This document shows, piece after piece, positions 33,861-45,700 of a DNA stretch of 64,000 nucleotides (the first letter of the stretch is position 1; each line of letters opens with the position of its first letter). The notes beneath the pieces are model-generated. The model had not been told where the DNA came from and did no database searches. It was given only the letters and a program-made list of their open reading frames with translations. The stretch is from the NCBI GenBank assembly GCA_026874595.1, contig CM049307.1, positions 33,710,862-33,774,861 on the forward strand, read 5' to 3'. This stretch comes from Sipunculus nudus (taxonomy: Eukaryota > Annelida > Sipuncula > Golfingiida > Sipunculidae). A program made the position numbers and the translations under genes.

Positions 33861-35374
33861 TTTCTGTGTAGCTCACAATACTGTTTGATTATCATTAAGA
33901 TCCTGGTAGGGGTATACATGTGTTCTCAGGCTACTTTATCAGTTAGAAAAGCGTCAAAGGCAGCACAGGTGCCACAGAATTGTATATTCACCTCAAAACA
34001 CTGGAAAATGCTATTGAATAAAATGAGGCAAGATAATGCTTTCACATCTCACCACTAGCAATTTTACATAATTTTGTGTAAAATATGAAATGTGTGTTTG
34101 GCATAAATTTGCGACTGACCTTTTTTGAGTGGTTGATCATTATTTCTTGATGTGTTTCATGTACATGACTGAACATTTCTGCTGGTCCACCAGTATATAC
34201 CAGTAAATGTAGAAAAAATTGCAACAAAAACAAAATTGACACCAGACCCCCAATCCAGTAAATTTGCAACATCTGGCCTACATGATTGGATGCACACCTT
34301 GGCTTCACATAAATGAAACAGTGTTGTCATTGATAACGCACACAACAATACTTAGTTCCTTTATGAATCAATACATATTTATTAGAATGAAATTGAAAAG
34401 AACTTTAAAGTTAAACATATAAGATTATTTACAACCAGTTTGATCCAAGGGAAAGGCCGGCCTAAAATTATTTTTTTTGGTCTTACTCACAGTTACACAT
34501 GTGACCAGTCTGAAAAGACAAAACTGAGTTATTAGTTGACACCTTGTTTGTGGATGGATAAATACAGTGCCATAGTGTTCCATATATGTTCAGTCTGATA
34601 TCATCTAAGCAGCCTGTATTTCACATGTATGAAAATTTGAGATAAAGGAGTAGTATTGTCACCAAAATTCTTCCTGGTACCATTCATGTCCCTAATTCAT
34701 CATTCATTGACTCCATCATGTGTGCAGTGTTTCCTGTACTCCATTTTACAGCCAGTGTCCAACTAGTTTTTCATGGATTTTTTATAGATATTGTTAACAT
34801 GAACTGTTTGCTCCAAAGGCAGTTTGTGGAAAACACAATTAAGTAGAATGAAAATAATACTTAACCTTTCCTGAACTTCCAGTTAAAACCAAAATAGGGA
34901 TGAAAAGCAAATATTCACTTATTGTTTGGTTTTGTACTTTATGTTATACATTTCTGTCACTTTGTGTCTGTTAATTTTGGCATCCAACCTAATTTGTTAT
35001 AAAGGAAATAACGTTAAAAAAGAATGACTAGAGTAACTGAACAAAGTGAAATCTGTTGTCCCATAAAAAAAACACATAATCATCCACTCAGACCAGAGTG
35101 CAACCCTAGGAATTAACACTAAGGTGTTCTGAGGTGTTAGTTTTTATCATGGAGCTCACTTAAAGGTTGGTCTGATCATGGTTTCCTGTCTTCTGTATGT
35201 ATATCAAAGAACTAGAAAAAAAAGCTTTATTGCTGTTGGCGCTGTTGAAATCATGTCCAGGTGTACGGTTCCACAGCTCAAATCATCTGCATCTTAGATT
35301 ATCTCACTGCATGATGGATACAATATTCTGGTCAGGTAAACATTAATAAAATTGGTCAAGGTTTTTGCAGTTTT
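33861..35374. other. Intron 2 sequence, no feature recognised
   Basis: AT-rich. The minus frames at 34042-34348 have no start or splice context and look like chance. Confidence 0.4.
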
Positions 35375-37987
35375 TTAGCTCAGCTGACTATAATCCATCT
35401 GAGCTATAGTCGTGGTCCGTCCGTCTGTCCGTCCGTCCGTAGATGTGGCACATTTTGAAACCGTAAGACCTAGGAATCCAAAATTTGGCATAATGTTAGA
35501 TGTCCCCAAGATCCCCTACCAAGCCAAAAACTGGGTCTTTGCGACTTTGTTCCTTTGAGAAATTAAGGAAAAACCTCAATTTTTTATTAAAAACATATTT
35601 TCACACTTCAGGACTGCCTAATATCAAAACTACTCATCTGTTTTTCCTCATATTTACCATAAATATTCCCCTATGTAGTTCCTATGTACATGCCAGAAAT
35701 GATGTCTTTATTATATAATTTAAAAAAGTTATGGGCCCAAACATAATGCATTTTGTAAAAAATCAGGAAAGATATTTGATCACTTAACACAAAACATGTT
35801 AAAGCTATGGACTTTTTTCCAGTAATATAACTTTAATTAATCAAAATTAAATTGTATACCCAAAATTAGATCAACATCTTTTAAATTTTTTGAAATATTA
35901 ACAACAATAAAAAATTGGTACCTTAAAGTTTGCCCAACTTTGACCATGGCACGTTTTTTTCCTGTAAATACTGTGGATTTAATTTTCACAGGATGTTTTT
36001 GTTAGCATTTTGTCTGTTAACACTGAAAATTTGAAACCAGTTGATCAAAAACTGTACATTTTATTCAAGTTTTCAAGCACCATGTAACATATTGTTTACA
36101 TCAAGCTAGTGTTATTCAGTTTGCAAGAGCTAAACTCCCCAGCTTCAGCTCTCAGTTCCTAAAATTTGGCATACAATTAGATGTCTCCAAAATCCCCTAC
36201 CATGCCAAGAATGTGGATACTAGGACTTAATACCTTCGAGATATTAATGAAAAACTTAATTTTTCCATTAAAAACCCATTGTTACACTTCAAGACTGCCT
36301 AATATCAAAACCACTGATCTGACTTTAATCATATATAATATACATATTTTTCTATACATTCTCTATGCACATGCCAGAAATGATGTCAGTATTGCTTAAT
36401 CATGTTAGGTTATGGGCCCAAACATAATGCACTTTGTAAAAAATCAAGAAATATATTTACTCCCTTAACAAGAGGATTGCTGAAGCTAGGGATTTTTTGT
36501 CAAGGATGTAACATTATTTTATCAAGATTCAATTGAATACCCAAAATTAGTTCTGAATTTTTAAAATTTTATAAGTTATTAGTATAAATATAAAATTAGT
36601 ACCTTAAATTTTGCCAAACTTTGACCATGGCACGTTTGTTTCCTGTGAGCACTGTTGATATAATTTTCATTTCATGCACACATAAGGATTTCAGCTTTTT
36701 AGTTTAGAAAGCTGAAAGAAATTGGCCAAAAATTGTAGCTTTTATTAATGTTTTTATGAGACCATGTCAGACCTTAGCTCTCCCCAGCCCCTCTTGAGTC
36801 ACCTGTATGTTGACCTTGTTGACCTTTCATCAAATTATGCACGCTTGACGCGAGGCATACACTGGGGCAGCCAGGCAGCTTATGGCCAGCCACAGTTGAT
36901 CCAGGTGTCCAACCCAACTCATCTAGTAGTTTTAACTAACAACATAACAATAAACAATAAATTAATAAATTTTTATTGCTTTTTAATAACAAATTAAAGA
37001 AAAATGGAAAAGGAATTTGTTAGTTGATAATAACAGGAAATTAACTTGCAGTTACTGATGATATAAGAATCTTGTATCGATTGATAGAATGTCACGTATT
37101 CCAAAAAACGCCATGCAGTCACCTCTGGTATTTTTCAGTTCAATTTTAATGATAAAAAAATAAATCATATTATTCATACTTATCATTAGGGATCATATGA
37201 AGGAAATTAATGATAGACAAAGATGCAGTTGATAATATTAATCTAGATTCCTACTGTGTCTAGTGTGTACATTGATGTAAAATTAGTAAAAAATGAATAT
37301 ATTACATTTATTTTTTTTAATATGAATAAAAGCCATAAAACCAGGTACTTATGATCATTATTTAAATATGTGAATTTTGTATATTCTGGATTCTCAACAT
37401 CATTGTTTGGTGAAAACTGAATAAATACCAGACATGGTGCGAATACTTTGTAAATGTATTTGAATACGAATATGAATATGTACTCCATTATAAAATTTCT
37501 TGCATAAGAATGGGAATTTAGGTAAAAATGAAAGTATATGAATACCAGTGCAAATACTTTCAAAATGTATTCATGAATGCTTTCATGAATATATTCTTTG
37601 ATATTATTTTAATAATTATTTCAGTTGTATTTTATTTTAAAAAATCATATGATTCTCTTATTATTTTTAATAAAAATTATATTTGGGACAATTTGTAATT
37701 ATTTTTAATAAATAGTTAAACTCTTATATTATATGTTCTGCTTGTAAGTTATATGGCCAAGTCAAAATCTGTGTGACAATAGCACTTCATTTGTTAATAA
37801 AATAAATGAAATCAATCCTCTTCCCTGTCTCCAAAGATACTATCAAAATCATACATAAGCTAAACACCCACAACTCATAATACAGCTTATATTTATTTCC
37901 ACACAAAACAAGCATGTGCCTCATTTCTAAATCATATCTTTTTATCATATATAACAGCTGAGCGCTGTGACCCATGGGTCCCTTGTT
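35375..37987 (-). mobile_element. Family F element, copy F3
   Basis: On the minus strand the 3' hairpin is at 35376-35406 (TAGCTCAG and CTGAGCTA arms, ending in CTAA), followed inward by repeated 'gtccgtccgt'. Two core units of 680-681 bp follow: 'gatgtcccc.agatcccctacca' at 35499 and its variant at 36180. A matching 5' terminus (GTGACCCATGGGTCCC with CAGCTGAG) lies at 37955-37987. The middle (36760-37950) is not clearly F and includes a hAT-like fragment at 37431. The outer limits are therefore inferred. Confidence 0.55.
37431..37600. repeat. Relic related to the 28-kb hAT element end
   Basis: CCAGACATGGTGCGAATAC followed by 'gaatacgaatatgaatatg' repeats resembles the left end of the hAT-type element. 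No second end was found. Confidence 0.5.
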
Positions 37988-39539
37988 TAACTTGCATTGG
38001 TAGGCAAAGGTGATTTATTTTTTTATTAAGTATATTTTTTTTATTAAGTATGTATTTGTGTATTTATTAAGTGGCCGATTTTGTTTGAATGATACTGAAT
38101 TGGGTCTGACTTGGAAGCAGGTTTCTGTATGTTGAACTCCATGTCTTGTAACCAGCATTATTTAGATATATTCTAATGTATTTAAACATAGACCTTCAGA
38201 CTTCAGCAAATAATCATTTTACAGTGATCAGGATATCGGATGATTGATATCACATTGCCCACTTCAAAATAATACTTTCCTGTGATCACAAATACAAAAT
38301 TTAAAGAATAAGTGTCATATATTCATAGGAAGGTTACAAATAAAATTTAGTTTGATGACAAATATATATTTTAACAATTTACTGGAACAGTTCTAATGAT
38401 CCCTCATTTTACTGAATTTATTTTATATGTGTTAAATCCATATTCTGAAAGCATTTTCCCATATGCAGCTGTGTTTTCTGACAGTAAGCTAACTGGAATG
38501 AACAGGAAGCAGTAATAATGCTACCAAATACAGCCTCCCAGGCAGGTTCCCAACAAAATAAATAATTTATTGTTTTGGCAATACCTGCTGTTGCTAGGTT
38601 GATGTTTAATATATTCTAACATGGTTTAAGAATTATGCATCACACACAGCCCTCCTCCCACACTGAAGTTTTTCTCTTTTACTCTCGCAGAGTAAAACAC
38701 TGCTACTCATAAAAAATTATTGCAATTACAGAAACCTGGAATGAATATAGGTTTTCAAAAGAGACCTGCTTGTGACTAGTGCGTTTGCCATAGTAGCTCC
38801 AGTTGTCCAATATACCGGCAGCAGATTAAATGTATTACATTTAGCTCAAGTGGTACACATGGTAACTATTGATTTCTCTGTACTAAAGGCCAGCAATCAT
38901 TTATTGCATTTTCCAAGGGGCTGGTGTACATTTTGAGGTGCTCCCTCTGATTTGACTGGGGGAAGGGACCATTTGCTGCTCATCCTGCGTGTCTAATACA
39001 TCTGCATCCTTCTACAGAATATATATCCCCGCTCTTCTGGCAGTGCGGCCCTGGGTTTGGTGGTGGATGTCATTAGTGAATCAATAAATTGTCAGCTGCT
39101 GGAGGGAAGAGTGTACATCATGTATATTTACACATTTTAGATGTAGTGGTACAGCTCTTTTTACCCCATGTTTCATTATATTTGACTTACTAGGTCAGCT
39201 TGCTTGGACCCTCTGATACTTATGTATTCCTGCATATATAAGTGATTAAGAATACTGTTATAGCTCACCAGCAGTGTTCATCATGAGCTCTTTTATCCAG
39301 ATTTCCCAGTTTATTGTATGACTCCATCAGAACTTGCTGTTGTAGAAAAAAATCACCTCTGTTTGAAATCAGAATGTTATTTCCATAAAAACCTGTAAGG
39401 AAGGCCTTTTGTGTCTAAGCATGTATGATATATTTGTTCTTTTGTATGTAGAGGAGTTTCCTTTGCCCCTAGACAAGATTCACCAAAATAAATGTGTGGT
39501 CTCAGGTATTTGATACCTTGTACTCTGTTATCATAATTA
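37988..39539. other. Intron 2 sequence, no feature recognised
   Basis: Mixed AT-rich DNA with a somewhat GC-richer stretch at 38500-39080. A small direct duplication ('ttttttattaagtat') lies near 38019-38050. No coding or repeat signature was recognised. Confidence 0.4.
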
Positions 39540-40060
39540 GGGCCCCGCTTGAATAAGATTAGATGTTGCCTTAAAGTAATCCCGATGTCTGTCTGTCTTG
39601 CCATCTGTCTTTCCGTTTGTCTGTCCATCTGTCCACAAATTTGTTTCTGGATAACTCCAGTTTGGATTATAAACTTGACTTGTATATGGCCCACCACTAC
39701 AACAAGAACCCTTTTGATTTTGGGGTCATAAGGTCAAAGGTCTAAGTCAGGTAGGTCACATGACCAACGTCTTTAGAAAGTTTGTGGATGCATTTTAAGC
39801 TAAACTTTTCATCCCAAACTTCCATCTTGCATATACTGCTCACCTGCCAATAGGGGAAGATCCCTGTCATTTTAGGATCATAAGGTCTAAGGTCAAGGTC
39901 CCAGGAGCCAGCTGTTGACAAATTCATTTCTGGCTGATAACTCCAGTTTCGATTGATATATCAATCTCAAACTTTACTTACATATGGCCCACAACTAAAG
40001 CAAGGACCCTATTGATTTTGGGGTCATGAGGTCAAAGGTCAAGGTCACAGAATGCACATC
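39540..40060 (-). mobile_element. E-type core with G-like terminus
   Basis: The left edge (TTAGGGCCCCGCTTGAATAAG) is the 3' end type seen at 13330-13370 and in family G, read in reverse. The adjoining core carries E phrases on the plus strand, including a perfect AGGTCAAAGGTCA at 40029-40041. As at 12640, the core is in the opposite orientation relative to its ends compared with element E. Confidence 0.55.
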
Positions 40061-40079
40061 TTTAAAAAGATTATTCAAA

Positions 40080-40785
40080 TAAGATACTAATAAAGGAAAG
40101 ACAAGGAAGGAGAAGAAGACCATGGGAGGATAAGCCAAATGTCAAGAGTGGGGAAAATAAAATATTAGAAAATGATGGACAAGGAATATGAAGGCATAGG
40201 CTCAGGAAGAATTTATGTATGTCAGGGGAAGTAAAACAAGATACTATAAAAGTGAAGCACAGGGAAAATGAGGACACAAGTCCAGGAATGTTTAGCCAGG
40301 TTTCAGGTGATGGAAAAGCAAGACTAGAAAGGAAAGCACAAGGAAATGAAGATATAGACCTAGGAAGGTTTAGCCAGATGCCAGGTGATGGAAAAACAAG
40401 ATACTAGAAAGGAAAGCACAAGGAAATGAGGACATAGACCCAGGAAGGTCTAGCCAGATGCCAGGTGATAGAAAAACAAAATACTAGAAATAAAAGCACA
40501 AGGAAATGAGGACATAGACCCAAGAGGTTTTAGCCAGAACCCAGGTGGTGGAAAAAAAGGACTCTAGAAAGGAAAGAACAAGGAAAATTTAGACATATCC
40601 TCAGAAATGTCAAGCCAGGTGTCAGGGGATTAAAAGCAAGATACAAGAAAGGTAAGCACAAGGAAAAGGAGGACTCAGGCCCAGGAAGGTTTAGCCAGAT
40701 GCCAGGTGATAGAAAACAAGCCAGAAGAAAAGGAAAATAAGGATGTTGACCGAGGAAGGTCTAGCCACATGTCAGGTGAAAGTTC
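40080..40785 (+). repeat. 80-bp minisatellite, about nine units
   Basis: 'ggaaagcacaaggaaatgag' recurs at 40331, 40411, 40491, 40571 and 40651, exactly 80 bp apart, with more degenerate units on both sides. Phrases 'tagccagatgccaggtgat' and 'aagatactagaa' complete the unit. Eighty is not a multiple of three, so the open frames across it are not a repeat protein. Confidence 0.85.
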
Positions 40786-41940
40786 AGCATGTATTTTTTG
40801 TTTGTTTCATTTTCACCTGAATGAATATCGAGGCTTAGAAGTATTTTTTGTTTGTATATTGTGTATTTCCTGGTGTATATTCACAACTATTTGATAATAT
40901 ATGATTGGTCACGCACTATATGGACACACACAGCTGATGAAGTATTATTTTATATTAATGGGTTGAGCAGTTCAATTCAGTTTTGGTTCAAAGTAACATT
41001 AATTATCAACAATCTGTCCGTGTATTGCAAATCCATGTATTGGACCCAGACAGGATCAGAATAAGATTATCATAATCGGCTAGCATCGGAAGCTCACCAG
41101 TGTGGGAACCCTCAAATTCTGTATTCATTAGAACAGAATCCTCTTCAAGCCTGCTGCAAGAAACCAAGCTTCTTAAGCCAAGCTTCTTAAAAATGTATCT
41201 CAACTTAAAATTGCATTTGAATTCTGTGTATATGTCACATTCATAATTGAAATCCAAATTTATTTTAAAGTTGCTTTTGAGAAATTGTGATTTTCATTTC
41301 TTCCTGGGAAATATAAATAAAACTTAGTCAAGATTAAAGTTGCAAGCTGGTATGAATGAAATTTAAATCTTCCGGTATTTCCATATATGCAAGACCTGTT
41401 TTGTTTTTGCCAAATTTAATACTCTTCATAATCATTAACTGTATGATATCTTGTTTTTGTAAAAAAAAAAAGACACACTCAAAAAATCTTCCGGACGTGG
41501 TTGTTTATATGTGACCCAAAATAGATTTTCATGTTTCAGGTCCCTATCACTGTTTTGGATCATTGTATTTTCTTTATAAGTATAACCATGTTATGGGGCT
41601 TTTACATGTTACTGCATAGGTTAGCTTTGTGTGGCTGAACTTGAAGGCCTGGTATCGATGCAAGTGTCTGGATGCTTATTAACATTTTTATGATATGGTA
41701 TCCCCTCATTATTGTTCATCTTTTGTTAATTTAGCCCATGTAATTCCTACTGTATATAGAAACTGGATAAAAGTAATCATTGGATATATAAGAATGGAAT
41801 GTTTGCATTTAGTCTTTTTAATATATGGTCTTTATGTGTTTGGGGAAGGGGGAAGGGGCAGGAGTAATCCAGAAGTCTTAATTTAAAGTTAAAATGGAAG
41901 GATGAATCTTTGAGTTTCTGTAGATGTTTCCCTTTTTAAA
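40786..41940. other. Intron 2 sequence, no feature recognised
   Basis: AT-rich. Contains a duplicated 'gaagtattttttgtttgt' phrase near 40787-40856 and a poly(A) run near 41460. Confidence 0.4.
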
Positions 41941-42611
41941 GCTCAGCTGAATTTCAGTCATGCTGAGTTATAGCAATCACCTTTTTTCCGTCGTCCGTCC
42001 AACTGTCTGTCCTACCATCTGTCTGTCTGTCCAACTGTCCGTTAACCAGGCACAAATTGTAACCACTGGACGTAGAATCTTCTAACCAGACATCAAGGGA
42101 GGTCCATGAAAAATCTCATAGGAATCCTGAGATGAGGTGTCTGTTACCCATATCCTCAAAGATATGGGGCTCAGAAATACCCCCAGAATAATTAAAAATT
42201 TGATACAAAAGCTCCAGTATCTGAACAACTAATGCATTTATCTCCATGATTCTTTGCCTGCATATTCATCATGGAGTGTTTCATCAGTTTCTGCAGACTG
42301 GTGGTGCCACCTGGATATTTTCAGGTGTTTACACATTTTTTCTCTACTTTTGAGATCTTCAAAGATGAGGTCCTCTGTTAAAAGGGCAAAAATTGTAACC
42401 ATTGGATCTAGAAACGTCTAGCTTGACATCTAGGGAGGTCCATAAAAAATCTCCTTGGAAACCTGAAATAAGGTCTCTGTACCCATATACTCTCAGCTAT
42501 GCTTCAGTTAAATTAAGATACCATCTTTAAAATTTTGCATTCAGATGATTAAATTCCTTTTGTTAATGTCTTCCTAGTCAGCTGCGTGTCATGACCCCTG
42601 GGTCACATTTT
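41941..42611 (-). mobile_element. Family F element, copy F2
   Basis: Reverse-complement relative of F1. It starts at the left with a worn 3' hairpin (GCTCAGCTGA and TGCTGAGTTATAG) and 'gtccgtccaactgtc', and contains two units with 'ggtccatgaaaaatct'. It ends at the right with CAGCTGCGTGTCATGACCCC then 'tgggtcac' (42579-42608). No coding capacity. Confidence 0.65.
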
Positions 42612-42640
42612 GCTTATAAGGCTCTGTTACTATTGTTAGG

Positions 42641-42697
42641 TTTGCATTGCACTCTGAAATCCAGCACCTCAACCACTAGGCTACAGCCTGCCCCTTT
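42641..42697 (-). repeat. tRNA-derived SINE fragment (candidate)
   Basis: On the minus strand TAGCCTAGTGGTTGAGGTGC fits the RNA polymerase III A-box (TRGYNNARNNG), as in tRNA-headed SINEs. A clear B-box is not visible downstream, so it is a fragment or a chance match. Confidence 0.4.
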
Positions 42698-42700
42698 GTT

Positions 42701-45700
42701 ATCACATTTAAATATATCATCACCAAGAAGATGATGGGTTTTGAAGGATAAAGAATCTGATATAGTAGACCTTTGTCCTACAGAAAACAATGTTATTACC
42801 ACTGTCCCTGAAGCGAAATATGTAGATGCAATTAAATATGAGAAATCTGTCACTGGATTGACAGTTTCTAAATTTACTTAATATATTGGTCCTATTGTGG
42901 TCAGTGTTGCAGTTTGGACTAATAAGGTTTCCAAATTCAGTATTCTCAACTTCTTTTTTATTTCATTTTCATACTTAAGCTGACATGTTTATACTAACAA
43001 TGAACAGGAATGGATCCTTATAAATATTCTGTAAATGCAGCTAAATTCCCAAATTAATCATTCAACTTACCGGTAAGAATGTAACAAAATGTGTGAGATG
43101 TGTGTTGAAATAATAATCAACAAATTTCATGTAAAGAAAAATGTTTTTAGAGTAAAAAGTGTATTCTTGATAAATCTATTTAGAGTTGTCAGAGGAGGGC
43201 ATGAATAATGCTGATCTGCACTTTAACAGTGGGAATCATCTCAGAAGTGTTTTATTCACATGGACATAGTCCTCAGCTGTTAACCCTGCTGTGTCTGTGT
43301 TAAGAGTCTGAGACACTGATTGTCATTGTGCCTTGGAATATTGAAAGCTTATATTGCAGGGCAGAAAAGCACTCCATTGGAAATCCATGTTTCCTCTGAA
43401 GCAGTACACTACCAAGCTCTATGTATAAATAAAAATCTCCATCCATCTATGTATTGCGGAACCTCGAGGCAGAAGAGCAGAACTAAAAGGAAAGGCTATA
43501 AAGCTTTAGTCTGCGAGGAATAGGCATTAATTTTATGCAGGGTCCAATTATTGTGTTTGACCTATCTTTGGTTAAAAACTTTTGCCTGAGCTTGGGAGAA
43601 ATAAATCTGTTTTAGGCAGCATTTGATCTGAGTGACCCTTTGATTCAGGCGTATTCAGACAGGCCTTTCCTGTTGGCTTTACTTTTCCAGGGAGACTTCT
43701 TTGCTGGCATCCTCTTCTTTGTCAAGCACTTGCGCTGGGAATAAGGTTGCGGTGTCACATAGGTATTGCTGATTTGCACCACAATATGGAATCTTGTATT
43801 GGCATCTCAGAACGTCACAGAGTCCTCACAGCACAAATAAGACTTGTCAGACACGCAGCCCGCTGAATAGCTGTATTATTGAGCTTGTCCTGCAAGGCAT
43901 TCTCAAAGGCTTGTGGGATGTGCTGACGACATAAGTCTGGGTTGTCTTTTACCTTTTTTTTCATGTCTGTGGTGGAAGTTAGGCTGCATTCAGATTGATA
44001 GAAACGTTTGTGTTAACTTTGGTTAGCATTTGTGCACAGTTTGTTGCATCTTAGATGATAAAAATGTAAGCCTGTGCCATTAAATTAATGAGAAAATATT
44101 TTCTAATTATGATTCTGCTGTTCATTTAGTGGGATAACAGTGACTTTGAGTTGAAAAAAGCCATGAGAGACCACTCTCTTTAATCCTTTACATATCTGCA
44201 TGAGTGTGTATGTTTATTGACATGTAAGTCACAAATAAGCAAAACTCATTTTGATTCCATTTCATAATCCTGCATACTAATGATCCAGATAAGTGATATC
44301 ACAAAGAGCTGTGTTTCAGCTGTTTATCATAAAAAATCCTGATGCCTATCAAGGTTCTGAGAAATCTTCCAGGCAGTAACCTGGGTTGATGTATCCATCC
44401 AGGGTAAGCACATGGCTTGTGATATTTGGTCTGTTTTAGTTTGCTGTCAGTGCATTAATCCATTGCAGCCAGACAGCTAGCCTGAAATACACTCTTGCTT
44501 GAATTTCCCTTGAGGGCATTGACCCCTGGTTTGTGATGGGAGCTCCCAGGCAACAACAGAAGGCCTTCATGTTGCATTGTTTCGCAGCACACAACTCATA
44601 GAGGAAAGTGATCTGTATCATATATGTTCAATTGTTGCCACTTAGCTCCTGCAGAATACCACTTTTCTTCTTTAACTTCTTGCTGGTTTTCTAATATGTC
44701 ACTGGCACAGATAACATTTATTGTTATATTTTCTGGAAATTAGTGTTGAATTTATTATGGATCATGGTATTATCATATAAATATGATTTTTTTTTTTGGA
44801 TATGGTATTGAATCCAAGTTATGATTTAACCATGGATCATGGTTTTGTATTTCCTCTCAAAGATTCATATTTATTATGGATCAATTTGTTTTATTTACTT
44901 TGAATCTAAATTTTGGATTTATTATACATATCATTGTCATATTTACTTTTGATCAAAATTGTGTACCATTTATTGATGGCACTTTCTATTTATTGCTCTG
45001 TTTTGTATGATTGTTTGTTCATAGTGCAGGTTCTGTTTGTTCAAGATAAGATATGTTTATTAAGCTCATAAGACACATATAGGATTTTTATAAGCTATTC
45101 ATATGATGTATATACTTTGATAACTACCCACAAGCACACTTTGGTCTGTGGGAAACAGGGAAATAAAACATGCCACCGTCAAATAAACTTAACCTGTGGA
45201 AAATTCTTGGTACATCTGTGGGTGTGTTTTGCAAAAAACTTTTTATTAAAAACTATTGATTTATGACAGGTGATGCTGGTTGGTTTTATGAGCCTGCGTT
45301 TTATTGAACCACACCCACTATAGATTTTAAACTGGTTTCTTTTATTATTCACTGTTTGTATTTCGTCCTTATGCACAGACTGTTTTCGATATATGACTCA
45401 AGCTGTCAAATGCTTTTCATTATATCTGGTTGTTAAAAAAAAAGGTAATTTGAGTATGAGATATGTAAGAAAAAGGAGAAAAACAAGAACACATTTTACT
45501 GTACTTATGATAAAAACGTTAAAGTAATGCACTCCACTTGCTTCAGAATTGGTTTGGTATTCCAGACAAGCAAAACATCTATTCCATTGTCTTATAACTA
45601 ATCAGAGCAAAAAGAAATTTACCAAACCCTCATGACTTTAGTTTAATATAAATATAGACATGTGATGAACACTGTTGTAACCAGAAGTGCCTGTTTGTTA

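Noticed and set aside
35500-36399. Two similar 72-codon frames (35500-35718 and 36181-36399), seemingly paralogous small proteins
   Set aside because: They are the same position in two tandem units of F3. The period of 681 is a multiple of three, which keeps the frame. No start context, splice sites or family resemblance.
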